In this document: positions 16,363 to 24,569 of the stretch, in pieces
Numbering within the stretch: the stretch's first letter is position 1
How the letters are laid out: each line of letters starts with the position of its first letter
Source: Natrinema amylolyticus_A
GTDB lineage: Archaea; Halobacteriota; Halobacteria; Halobacteriales; Natrialbaceae
DNA length: 64,000 bases
Direction: 5' to 3'
NCBI RefSeq assembly: GCF_042678045.1
Contig: NZ_JBHUDI010000004.1
Span: 310,001 to 374,000, forward strand
Program-made: the position numbers and the translations under genes
The notes under the pieces: generated by a model
What the model was told of the DNA's origin: nothing
The model's input: the letters and a program-made list of their open reading frames with translations, nothing else
The model's database searches: none

Positions 16363-17781
16363 ATGCGGTATCTGGAAATTACGGTCCCGAAGGGGAAGCG
16401 ACGGGCCGTCCTCGATATCCTCGAGGAAGAGGGGGTCGATTACGTCGTCAGCGACGAAACCAGCGGTCGGGAGTACACCGCCGTCGTTCGGTTTCCGGTC
16501 CCGACACAGGCCGTCGAACCGCTCCTCGACCGGCTCAAGCGAACCGGTGTCGGCGACGAGGCCCGTGTCGTCGTGATTAACGCCGAGACGGTCCTCTCAG
16601 AGGGGTTTGCGACGCTGCAGGAACGGTACAGCTACGGCGGACAGACGAGTGCGCGCACCTCGAGACAGGTCCTGCGGACGAAAGCCGACGAACTCACGCC
16701 TCCGTTTCCGATCTACGCCGTGATGTTGCTGATCAGTGCCGTCGTCGCGACCGCCGGCCTGCTGGCCGACTCGCCAGCGGTCGTGATCGGCGCGATGGTC
16801 ATCGCGCCGCTGCTCGGCCCCGCACTCGCCGCCAATATCGGCATCGTCACCGGCGACGCCCGACTCACATCGACCGGCTTTCGCTATCAGCTCGTCGGTG
16901 TCGGGCTAGTGGTCACCGCCTCGATCACGCTCGCAGTGCTCGCCCGGCTGGCCGGCCTCGAGCCCGCGGGGGTCGACATCGTCGTCGCTACCGAACTCGA
17001 GGAGCGGGTCGCACCGAACCTGTTTTCGCTTGCTGTCGCGCTGGGTGCCGGCATCGCTGGCATTCTGAGTCTCACGCGTGGGTTCTCGGAGGCGATCGTC
17101 GGCGTCATGATCGCCGCAGCGCTCATTCCGCCCTCCGCTGCGGTCGGGATCACGGTCGCCTGGGGGATGTCCGGCGCGGCGATCGGTGCTGCCCTCCTCG
17201 TGATCGTCAACCTCCTGTCGCTCAACCTGGCCGCGCTGGCGACGCTGTGGGTCGCCGGCTATCGCCCACAGGGGCTGTTCGAGGTGTCGCCGACGCGAAC
17301 CCCGACCTATACCTACGCGGCGATCTTCGGGGTCGGGTTGCTGGTGCTGACCGTGCCGCTTGCCAGCGTCACCCTGCTCGACTTTCATACGACCGAACTC
17401 GAGTCGACCACCGAAGCGGAGGTCGAGGGCGTTCTCACGGACCCCCGATACGACGAGTTCGAGACCGAAGACATCGTGATCGAACTCGACGGCAACTATC
17501 CGATTCAATCGATCGACAGGATCGTTGTCACGGTCTCGAGTCAGCGTGCCGGGCCGGAGCCGGGACTCGTCGACCAACTCTACAGGGAGATCAGTCCCCA
17601 CACCGACGATCCGATCGTCGTCGAGGTCCAGTACGTCGTCGCCGAAGAGCGCGGGCGTACCGAGCAGGGAGACACTACCAACGGGCAGGAAACCGACGTT
17701 CAGGATGGTCCACTTCGGGTTTCGAGAGCCGTAGACCTGACAGCGGGCCGCCCGTTCAGCGTCCGGGGAGCACCGTCTTGA
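16363..17781 (+). CDS. DUF389 / TIGR00341 family membrane protein
   Basis: 472 aa. An N-terminal soluble ferredoxin-like domain (MRYLEITVPKGKRRAV, to about residue 100) is followed by six or more membrane spans. The conserved family stretch VVIGAMVIAPLLGPALA is present, and ALIPPSAAVGITVAWG follows. A C-terminal soluble domain (about 335-450) precedes a hydrophilic tail. Function unknown; the fold suggests transport or channel activity. Its last 26 bases overlap the convergent reductase gene. Confidence 0.88.
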   Translation: MRYLEITVPKGKRRAVLDILEEEGVDYVVSDETSGREYTAVVRFPVPTQAVEPLLDRLKRTGVGDEARVVVINAETVLSEGFATLQERYSYGGQTSARTSRQVLRTKADELTPPFPIYAVMLLISAVVATAGLLADSPAVVIGAMVIAPLLGPALAANIGIVTGDARLTSTGFRYQLVGVGLVVTASITLAVLARLAGLEPAGVDIVVATELEERVAPNLFSLAVALGAGIAGILSLTRGFSEAIVGVMIAAALIPPSAAVGITVAWGMSGAAIGAALLVIVNLLSLNLAALATLWVAGYRPQGLFEVSPTRTPTYTYAAIFGVGLLVLTVPLASVTLLDFHTTELESTTEAEVEGVLTDPRYDEFETEDIVIELDGNYPIQSIDRIVVTVSSQRAGPEPGLVDQLYREISPHTDDPIVVEVQYVVAEERGRTEQGDTTNGQETDVQDGPLRVSRAVDLTAGRPFSVRGAPS

Positions 17782-18841
17782 GGTGGTCGAACGAGAGCAA
17801 CGACGTCGGCCGATCCATGTGGACGCCGATCTCACCCGACAGCGCGCCGAGGCCGATTCGCTGGATCGGCTCGGGCAGCGAGTAGGCACGCCGGATCAAG
17901 TGGCCCAGTTGCTGTTCGCGCTCGAGATCCTCACGCCAGGCGCGTTCGTAGGCCGCGAGCGTGGTCGGTCGATCGGGGTCGATCTCGCGGGCGGCGTGGT
18001 CGGCACTGGTCATGCCGTAGAGAATGCCGCCGCCGGTGAAGGGCTTGGTCTGGGCGGCCGCGTCACCGATCAGGAAGGCACGCCGGGAGGTCACCCGATC
18101 CGGTGGGCCGATCGGGATCGCGCCCGAACACCGGTGGGAGACGTCGACCTCGTAGCCGTCGATCAGGTCCTCGAAGTGTTTGCTCACGTGGACCCCCGGC
18201 GGGGCTGCGAGGCCGTACTCGACGCCGGCCTCGCCGCGTGGAATGCGCCACGCGAAAAACGTCGGCGGCGTCAGATGCACGTCGACGAAGTCCTGGTGGT
18301 CGTCCTCCTCGGAGAAGGCGAGCACGCCGTGAAGGAACTCGTCGGGCTGGGGAAGACCGAGTTCGTCCCGGACTCTCGAGCGTGGTCCGTCACAGCCGGC
18401 GACCATCCTCGCCTCGAACTCGACGACGCCGTCGGGGCCGTTGGCGACGATCTCGACGCGATCCCACCGTTCGGTGACCTCGGTAACGGTGTAGCCCTCG
18501 CGGACGTCTGCACCCGCCTCCCGGGCGAGGTCGGCGAGGTGGCGATCCAGCCCGACGCGGTCGATGACGTTCGAGGCGACCTCCTGTTTGTAAAACGGGT
18601 AGGCGTCGCTTCGGGGGCCACCGACGTGAAACCGTGCGCCGTAGATCTCGTTTTGAAACAGCGCCTCGCGAGCGCCCGGTCCGGTGAACTCCCAGATATC
18701 CGTGCTCACGTGGCCCGAACAGGCCAACGGCTCGCCAACCCGTCCCTTCTCGAGGGCGAGCACGTCGTAGCCGTCCTCGGCAGCCCGGCGGGCAAACCGT
18801 GCGCCCGGCGGCCCGACGCCAACGACGACGAAATCGTACAT
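17756..18841 (-). CDS. Geranylgeranyl reductase family flavoprotein
   Basis: 361 aa. The N-terminal FAD-binding motif is VVGVGPPGARFARRAAEDG. The LACSGHVS and GDAAAQTKPFTGGGILYGM blocks are the usual geranylgeranyl-reductase signatures. The family saturates the isoprenoid chains of archaeal lipids or menaquinone. The start is ATG 18841; a GTG three codons earlier is possible. It is convergent with the DUF389 gene. Lipid role is family knowledge; the exact substrate is not visible. Confidence 0.92.
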   Translation of the reverse strand: MYDFVVVGVGPPGARFARRAAEDGYDVLALEKGRVGEPLACSGHVSTDIWEFTGPGAREALFQNEIYGARFHVGGPRSDAYPFYKQEVASNVIDRVGLDRHLADLAREAGADVREGYTVTEVTERWDRVEIVANGPDGVVEFEARMVAGCDGPRSRVRDELGLPQPDEFLHGVLAFSEEDDHQDFVDVHLTPPTFFAWRIPRGEAGVEYGLAAPPGVHVSKHFEDLIDGYEVDVSHRCSGAIPIGPPDRVTSRRAFLIGDAAAQTKPFTGGGILYGMTSADHAAREIDPDRPTTLAAYERAWREDLEREQQLGHLIRRAYSLPEPIQRIGLGALSGEIGVHMDRPTSLLSFDHLKTVLPGR

Positions 18842-18975
18842 GTCCGCCACGTTTCCGGCGCAGCCTAAATAGCTTCTCGAGATGGGCGCGGCGTCGTGCT
18901 GGCGGCTCGACCACGACCCTTGTGCGACGTCCGGTAACAGTATACCCTTTATGCGACGGGTGTCTATCAGGACGT

Positions 18976-19305
18976 ATGAGCGATGGAGCGCCACAGGACG
19001 ACGCTGCGGCGGCGTTCGCCAGTCGGGCCGAGGCGGCCCACGGCGAGTCGATTCGGCAGCTCGTCGCGTTCGGGGACGCCGTCCGCGGCGACGACCGCGG
19101 CGTTCACACCGAGGTCGAGATACTGGTTGGACTCGAGGACGACGACCCGGAGACCGAACGCGCCCTCGAGGCCCTCGCCGAGGCCGTCGGCCTCGAGCAC
19201 GGCGTCGTCATTTCGGTGTACGTGTTGCCCGCCGAGCGGATCGACGCGAACGCGGATCATCCGTTCGTCCGGACGGCGCTCGAGGAAGGGCGGACGTATG
19301 TGTAG
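18976..19305 (+). CDS. Nucleotidyltransferase-fold protein with altered active site
   Basis: 109 aa, MNT/NTP_transf_2-like. Where active enzymes have GSxxRG and DxD, this one has FGDAVRGDDRG and VHTEVEILVGLED. So the Gly-Ser is Gly-Asp and the metal-binding Asp pair is replaced by Glu-Val-Glu. The C-terminal HPFVRTALEEGRTYV is typical of the small haloarchaeal family. No HEPN partner is adjacent. Activity is doubtful; it may be a regulatory or antitoxin-like relic. Confidence 0.75.
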   Translation: MSDGAPQDDAAAAFASRAEAAHGESIRQLVAFGDAVRGDDRGVHTEVEILVGLEDDDPETERALEALAEAVGLEHGVVISVYVLPAERIDANADHPFVRTALEEGRTYV

Positions 19306-19368
19306 GCCAGTAGCCAGCATGCCGGCGACGTGGCGCGTGCAGACGGATTCCGGAGGGGCGAGCGACCG

Positions 19369-20193
19369 ATGCGAGTAACGCTGCTGGGAACCGGCGACAC
19401 GACCGGCACGCCGACCGTCGGCTGCGACTGTGACACCTGCACGGCGGCGCGCGACCGCGGCGTCGAGCGCACGCGGTTCTCGGTCCACGTCGAAAACGAG
19501 CGTGTCGACGAGTCGCTGCTGATCGACTTCAGTCCCGACTTCCGCTACCAGTTCCTCCGCGACGACGTGTCGTTGCCCGACGCTGCCGTGATCACGCACG
19601 TCCACTTCGACCACCTCGACGGACTCGGCAACGTCTTTCGCGTACTCGACTCGCTCGAGGTGTATGCGGCCGACGAAACCGACCCGCAGACCGGCAAGAG
19701 CGTCGCCGAGACGGTCGACGACGACTACCACTACCTCGACCCGCTGACTGTGGTCCCGACGACGCCGCTCGAGCCGGTCTCGGTCTGTGGGCTCGAGGTG
19801 ACGCTGGTCCCGGTCGACCATCCACCGCTGGTCTGTTACGGCCTCCGCGTCGAGGATCCCGTGACGGGAGCGGCGCTGTCGATCACGGGTGATACGAGCT
19901 ACGACATCCCCGAGGCGTCCCGCGAGGTGCTTGCTGATCCCGACCTGTTGCTGGCCGACGGGATCGTCCCCGCCGACCTCTGTGAGTATCATCCGATCGG
20001 CGGTCGCCACGAGGACGATGCAGGCGTTCCCCGGACGTTCGGAACCAAACACATGACGCGAGAGGGCGCGCTCGCGATGGCCGAGGTGCTGAACGCCGAC
20101 CGCACGCGGCTCGTCCACCTCGCCCACTACTACCCCGCCGACGAAGCCTTCGCGGAGCCACTGGCTGTCGACGGCGAGGAGTACGTGCTGTGA
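19369..20193 (+). CDS. MBL-fold hydrolase, PhnP-like
   Basis: 274 aa. The metal motif THVHFDHLDGL (HxHxDH) is intact. The N-terminal LLGTGDTTGTPTVGCDCDTC carries the PhnP-type Cys cluster. A C-terminal HLAHYYP gives the last His. PhnP and relatives are cyclic phosphodiesterases or RNase Z-like phosphoesterases; the substrate here is unknown. The start is ATG 19369. A strong hairpin and a repeat follow the stop. Confidence 0.87.
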   Translation: MRVTLLGTGDTTGTPTVGCDCDTCTAARDRGVERTRFSVHVENERVDESLLIDFSPDFRYQFLRDDVSLPDAAVITHVHFDHLDGLGNVFRVLDSLEVYAADETDPQTGKSVAETVDDDYHYLDPLTVVPTTPLEPVSVCGLEVTLVPVDHPPLVCYGLRVEDPVTGAALSITGDTSYDIPEASREVLADPDLLLADGIVPADLCEYHPIGGRHEDDAGVPRTFGTKHMTREGALAMAEVLNADRTRLVHLAHYYPADEAFAEPLAVDGEEYVL

Positions 20194-20194
20194 T

Positions 20195-20248
20195 ACGGTC
20201 TGCTGTCACGAGTCCCCGGTGCAACCGCGACCAGCCTGCGGTTGCACC
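20195..20248 (+). repeat. 3'-flanking repeat, copy 2, with 11-bp hairpin
   Basis: Begins one base after the stop of the MBL gene. The first 34 bases match the element after hemA (28 of 34). The end folds into a perfect hairpin: GGTGCAACCGC (20218-20228), nine-base loop, and its reverse complement (20238-20248). There is no T-tract, so termination is possible but not certain. Confidence 0.6.
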
Positions 20249-20314
20249 GCAATTGACTGTCAGTAGCCGTCTGAGAACGGTCGAGACCTGTCCTCGACTC
20301 GACGGACGCGGCCG

Positions 20315-21307
20315 TTATCCGAACTGATCGAGCCCGGCCTGTCGTCGACGGGTCCCGTCCGGATCGGCTTCCCACGCCGTCTCTCGGTCACGTTCGGCCT
20401 CGAGATCGACCGTGCGAGCCGTCGCCTGCTCGTAGCCCGGACACGAGGGGCCACACTCCGCCGCGGCGTCGACGACTCGGCCTGCCCACGCACAGTACGG
20501 CAGCGTCGCAGCGTCCGCGTCGGTCGGCTGGCAGGCCTTACATGCGGAAAACTCGTACGTTCGCCAGCCCTTACCGTAGGCGCGTTCCGCGAGCCGCCGT
20601 CGTGCTCGTGCCTTCGCCTCGGGTGAGATGACCTCGATCTCGGTGCGGCCGGGACGGGTCTCGAGGGGTTCGATCCCTGGCTCGTCGACAGGGAGCGACG
20701 ACGGCTCGCGGATCACCTCGATCTCGAGGCCCCCGCTCGTGTCGTCGCGGTGGACCCGCCAGACGCCGACCGCGTCGGGGAGCCGGTGCAGATGGGCGCG
20801 CGTCACGTAGCTCTCGGTCGCGAGTACAATTTCGTCGACGACGGCAAGGCTCACATCCGTTCGCAGTTGGGCCTCGAGGTCGCCTGGCCGGCCCAGATCG
20901 GGTTTGTTCTCGATGCCGACGAGCCGACCGTACCAGTCGGGATACCTGACTGTCTGGCGGACGTACTCGCGATTGGCGGCCGCGCTGGCGGTGTGATCAC
21001 GTTCGAAAAAGCCGAGCTCGAGCGCGCGGTCGACGGCACGGCGCGCCCGCTCGGGGTGACAGTCGAACGCGTCTTTCCAGTAGCGGGCCCGGCCGGTGCC
21101 GACCGCCGAGGCGATGGCCGCGTCGGGGATCGACTCGCTCGTGATCGCGACGCGCTCGTCGAACGCGGGGCCGGGCTCAACACAGACGATATCGAGGATG
21201 CGGCCGCCAGGTTCGGCGACGCTCGCGCCGAGCTGACGGGCGACGATCTCCTCCCGGCATGACTCGAGGTGGGCACAGAGCTCGAGTTCGAACGCGAACT
21301 CGGACAC
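20315..21307 (-). CDS. DUF5787 family protein, putative PD-(D/E)XK-like nuclease with Cys cluster
   Basis: 330 aa from GTG. The N-terminus (FAFELELCAHLE) starts a helical region. GRLVGIENKPDLGRPGD looks like the E-x-K element of a PD-(D/E)XK nuclease. The C-terminal part has four or more spaced Cys (ACKACQP, YCAWAGR, ECGPSCPGY), suggesting an Fe-S or zinc site as in Cas4/AddB-type nucleases. The family name is recalled; nuclease function is inferred from motif resemblance. It is monocistronic, 165 bases from the aIF2-gamma gene on the other strand. Confidence 0.7.
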   Translation of the reverse strand: MSEFAFELELCAHLESCREEIVARQLGASVAEPGGRILDIVCVEPGPAFDERVAITSESIPDAAIASAVGTGRARYWKDAFDCHPERARRAVDRALELGFFERDHTASAAANREYVRQTVRYPDWYGRLVGIENKPDLGRPGDLEAQLRTDVSLAVVDEIVLATESYVTRAHLHRLPDAVGVWRVHRDDTSGGLEIEVIREPSSLPVDEPGIEPLETRPGRTEIEVISPEAKARARRRLAERAYGKGWRTYEFSACKACQPTDADAATLPYCAWAGRVVDAAAECGPSCPGYEQATARTVDLEAERDRETAWEADPDGTRRRQAGLDQFG

Positions 21308-21423
21308 AGTTCCGATACGGGGTGGCCGCGAAAAAGGTCGTCGGGGACGACGGCTCGAGCGTGGCGCCTGTGAACTGGACTCGAGGCGTCACGAGCGGCC
21401 GAGTCGAAAGCATAGCTCGCAAC

Positions 21424-21431
21424 CTTTATCA
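21424..21431 (+). promoter_or_regulatory. TATA-like box of the aIF2-gamma operon
   Basis: CTTTATCA lies about 45 bases before ATG 21473, which would leave a 5' leader of 15-20 bases. Confidence 0.45.
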
Positions 21432-21472
21432 AGCGCACAGCGGAATCACTACCTAAGATTACTCATCGTCTT

Positions 21473-22705
21473 ATGGTAGGAAATCGACAACCGGAGGTGA
21501 ACATCGGGCTCGTCGGCCACGTCGACCACGGCAAGACGACGCTGGTGCAAGCCCTCAGCGGCTCGTGGACGGACCAGCACTCAGAGGAGATGAAACGCGG
21601 TATCTCCATTCGACTTGGCTACGCCGACGCTACGTTCCGCCACTGTGAGGAACTGGACGAACCCGAGTGTTACACCGTCGCGGAGGAGTGTCCGGACGGC
21701 TCGGAAAGCGAGCCGCTGCGGACCGTTTCGTTCGTCGACGCCCCGGGTCACGAGACCCTGATGGCGACGATGCTCTCGGGTGCCTCGCTGATGGACGGCG
21801 CGGTGCTGGTCGTCAGTGCCAACGAGCCCGTCCCCCAGCCCCAGACCGAAGAGCACCTGATGGCGCTCGACATCATCGGCATCGACAACATCGTCATCGC
21901 CCAGAACAAGGTCGATCTCGTCGACGCCGACACGGCCCGGGACAACTACGAACAGATCAAGGAGTTCGTCGCAGGCACGGTCGCCGAAGACGCCCCCATC
22001 GTCCCCGTCTCCGCGGGCCAGGAGGTCAACCTCGATCTGCTCATCCAGGCCATCGAAGAGGAGATCCCCACCCCGGATCGGGACCCCGACGCCGATCCGC
22101 GGATGCACGTCGCCCGAAGTTTCGACATCAACAAACCCGGTACGACCGCACAGGACCTCGCCGGTGGCGTCCTCGGCGGCAGCTTAGTGCAGGGCGAACT
22201 CGAGGTCGGCGACGAGATCGAGATCCGCCCCGGCCGCGAGATCGAGGAAGGCGGTCAGACCGAGTACGTCCCGATCGAGACGACGATCCGGTCGCTGCAG
22301 GCCGGCGGCGAGACGGTCGACACCGTCACGCCGGGTGGCTTGCTCGGCGTCGGCACCGGACTCGACCCCTCGCTCACCAAGGGTGACGCGCTTGCGGGCC
22401 GCATGGCCGGGCCGCCGGGCTCGCTCCCGCCGACGTGGGAGCAGTTCACGATGGAAGTCGACCTGCTCGAGCGGGTCGTCGGCGCGGAACAGGGCGAGAC
22501 GGTCGACGAGATCAGCACCGGCGAACCGCTGATGATGACCGTCGGTACGGCAACGACCGTCGGCGCCGTCACTAGCGCCCGTGAAGGCGAGTGCGAGGTC
22601 AACCTCAAACGGCCCGTCGCCGCCGAACCAGGGACGAAAATCGCGATCAACCGCCGCATCGGTGCCCGCTGGCGGCTGATCGGACTGGGAACGCTGACGG
22701 ACTGA
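21473..22705 (+). CDS. eif2g: Translation initiation factor aIF2, gamma subunit
   Basis: 410 aa GTPase that carries initiator Met-tRNA to the small subunit. The P-loop GHVDHGKTTLVQALSG, DAPGHETLMATML (G3) and AQNKVDLVD (G4) are all present. The Cys-bearing insert after GISIRLGYADA (C...C, C...C) is the zinc-ribbon-like loop of the family. Domains II and III follow. It heads an archaeal operon with PIN, Rpo7, Spt4 and dephospho-CoA kinase genes. Confidence 0.97.
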   Translation: MVGNRQPEVNIGLVGHVDHGKTTLVQALSGSWTDQHSEEMKRGISIRLGYADATFRHCEELDEPECYTVAEECPDGSESEPLRTVSFVDAPGHETLMATMLSGASLMDGAVLVVSANEPVPQPQTEEHLMALDIIGIDNIVIAQNKVDLVDADTARDNYEQIKEFVAGTVAEDAPIVPVSAGQEVNLDLLIQAIEEEIPTPDRDPDADPRMHVARSFDINKPGTTAQDLAGGVLGGSLVQGELEVGDEIEIRPGREIEEGGQTEYVPIETTIRSLQAGGETVDTVTPGGLLGVGTGLDPSLTKGDALAGRMAGPPGSLPPTWEQFTMEVDLLERVVGAEQGETVDEISTGEPLMMTVGTATTVGAVTSAREGECEVNLKRPVAAEPGTKIAINRRIGARWRLIGLGTLTD

Positions 22706-22706
22706 G

Positions 22707-23099
22707 ATGAGCGATCGGACGCAGGTCGCCCTCGATACGAGCGCGTTGATGATGCCGGTCGAACTCGACGTCCGGCTCTTCGACGAACTCGAGCGGCTCT
22801 TAGACGCCTACGAGCCGACGATTCCACAGGCCGTCCTCGAGGAACTCCGTCGGCTCTCCGAAAAAGGCGGCCAGGAGGGTACGGCCGCGACCGTCGGCCA
22901 CGACCTGGCGACCGAGCGCTGTCTCGCCGTCGACACGGAGGCATCGTACGCGGACGACGCGCTGGTCGAACTCGCCCGCGAGGGCGTCGTCGACTACGTC
23001 GTCACGAACGACCGCCCGCTGCGCGACCGGGTGCTCGAAGCCGGCAGACCGGTAATTGCATTACGCGGGAGAAACAAGTTAGCGATCACTCAACCATAG
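22707..23099 (+). CDS. PIN-domain ribonuclease, Fcf1/Utp24-like
   Basis: 130 aa. ALDTSALMMPVE contains the first catalytic Asp, EELRR the Glu, and the C-terminal DYVVTNDRPLRDR two more Asp. Homologues in this position are thought to act in rRNA processing. The start codon follows the aIF2-gamma stop by one base and its stop abuts the rpo7 start, so the genes are co-translated. Confidence 0.92.
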   Translation: MSDRTQVALDTSALMMPVELDVRLFDELERLLDAYEPTIPQAVLEELRRLSEKGGQEGTAATVGHDLATERCLAVDTEASYADDALVELAREGVVDYVVTNDRPLRDRVLEAGRPVIALRGRNKLAITQP

Positions 23100-23669
23100 A
23101 TGTACAAACGGGTTAGATTGAAGGATACGGTAGAAGTACCGCCGGAAGAGCTCGGCGACGTTTCGCCGGGGTTGGTCAAGCGACTGCTCCAGGACAAACT
23201 CGAGGGACGGATGGACGAAGAGGTCGGGAGCGTCGTCTCCGTCACCGAGGTCCACGACATCGGTGAGGGGGCAGTGCTCCCGAACCGGCCGGGCGTCTAC
23301 TACGAGGCGGAGTTCGACGCGGTGACGTTCGATCCACAGATGCAGGAGGTCGTCGACGGCACCGTCGTCGAAGTCGTCGAGTTCGGCGCCTTCGTCGGCA
23401 TCGGTCCCGTCGACGGGCTGCTCCACGTCTCCCAGATCAGCGACGAGTATCTGGCCTTCGACGGCGAGAACCAGCAACTCTCCTCGAACGAGTCCGACCG
23501 GACCCTCGGCGTCGACGACGCCGTCCGGGCCCGCATCGTCACCAAGAGCATCGACGAACGCAACCCGCGTGACTCGAAGATCGGCCTCACCGCGAAACAG
23601 CCCGGGCTCGGCAAACACGAGTGGCTCGAAGAGGAACGCAAGAAACGCGAAGCGACCGCAGGTGAATAA
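23100..23669 (+). CDS. rpo7: DNA-directed RNA polymerase subunit Rpo7 (E')
   Basis: 189 aa. The N-terminal RNP-like domain begins MYKRVRLKDTVEVPPEEL. The S1/OB domain spans about residues 80-160 (VVEFGAFVGIGPVDGLLHVS). It forms the polymerase stalk with Rpo4 and binds nascent RNA. It directly abuts the PIN gene, with spt4 two bases downstream. Confidence 0.97.
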   Translation: MYKRVRLKDTVEVPPEELGDVSPGLVKRLLQDKLEGRMDEEVGSVVSVTEVHDIGEGAVLPNRPGVYYEAEFDAVTFDPQMQEVVDGTVVEVVEFGAFVGIGPVDGLLHVSQISDEYLAFDGENQQLSSNESDRTLGVDDAVRARIVTKSIDERNPRDSKIGLTAKQPGLGKHEWLEEERKKREATAGE

Positions 23670-23671
23670 CC

Positions 23672-23869
23672 ATGGCATCGAACCGCCTCGTCTGTCGCGA
23701 GTGCCACCGGGTCAACGAACCGGACGCCGAGACCTGTGAGGCCTGCAACTCCTCGTCGCTGACCGAAGACTGGGCGGGCTACGTCATCATCGCCCACCCC
23801 GAGGAAAGCGAGATCGCGACGGAGATGCAGATCACCGAACCAGGTGCCTACGCGCTGAAAGTCCGCTGA
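23672..23869 (+). CDS. spt4: Transcription elongation factor Spt4 (Rpo E'')
   Basis: 65 aa zinc-ribbon protein with CREC near residue 8 and CEAC near residue 22, then the DWAGYVIIAHPEESEIA strand that pairs with Spt5. It keeps RNA polymerase processive. It lies two bases after rpo7. Confidence 0.96.
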   Translation: MASNRLVCRECHRVNEPDAETCEACNSSSLTEDWAGYVIIAHPEESEIATEMQITEPGAYALKVR

Positions 23870-23874
23870 CAGCC

Positions 23875-24477
23875 GTGACTCGCGACGAGACAGCCGACGA
23901 GACGCCCAGCGACGAGCAGCTACTTGTATTGCCCGACGCCCTCCGCCACGAGCTCAAAGAGCCGCTGGGCCCGATCGAGACCGACGCCGAGCGGCTGCTT
24001 GAGGCCGTCGATGGTCCCATCATCGCCGTCGGCGACGTCGTCACCTATCATCTCCTGCAGGCGGGCCGCCAACCCGACGTGGCGCTCGTCGACGGGCGGA
24101 CGAAACGCGAGGCCGTCGACGAGGAGATCCGCGAGGCGGTCACGGCCGGCGCGAGCCTCGAGGTGACGAATCCGCCCGCCGAACTCGCCGCCCCTGTCAT
24201 TCGAGCGCTTCGGCGCGCGCTCGCAGCGGACGAACCAACGACGATCCTGGTCGACGGGGAGGAGGATCTGGTCGCTCTCCCTGCGATCGTCGCTGCACCT
24301 GAGGGTGCGAGCGTCGTCTACGGCCAGCCCGACGAGGGGATGGTCCACGTCACCGTGACCGACGACCTCCGAGACGAGATGCGCGACCTGCTCGAGCGCT
24401 TCGAGGGTGATACGAAGCGGTTCTGGGAGTTGCTCGAGGACAGGGAACCGGACGGCGAGCGAGACGACGGCGATTGA
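23875..24477 (+). CDS. GTP-dependent dephospho-CoA kinase (DUF359)
   Basis: 200 aa. The family signatures GDVVTYHLLQAGRQPDVAL, VDGRTKRE and TILVDGEEDLVALPAI are present. It phosphorylates dephospho-CoA with GTP, the last step of archaeal CoA synthesis. The start is GTG 23875, five bases after the spt4 stop. It closes the operon and faces the AAA+ ATPase gene. Confidence 0.93.
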   Translation: MTRDETADETPSDEQLLVLPDALRHELKEPLGPIETDAERLLEAVDGPIIAVGDVVTYHLLQAGRQPDVALVDGRTKREAVDEEIREAVTAGASLEVTNPPAELAAPVIRALRRALAADEPTTILVDGEEDLVALPAIVAAPEGASVVYGQPDEGMVHVTVTDDLRDEMRDLLERFEGDTKRFWELLEDREPDGERDDGD

Positions 24478-24569
24478 TCGGACGGCGGATTCGCTATCGG
24501 TTCGGATAGCGCAGCTAATTCCCGTCGGAATACACAGAAAGCGAGAGCCACTTCTGGACCGGTCGCTCG

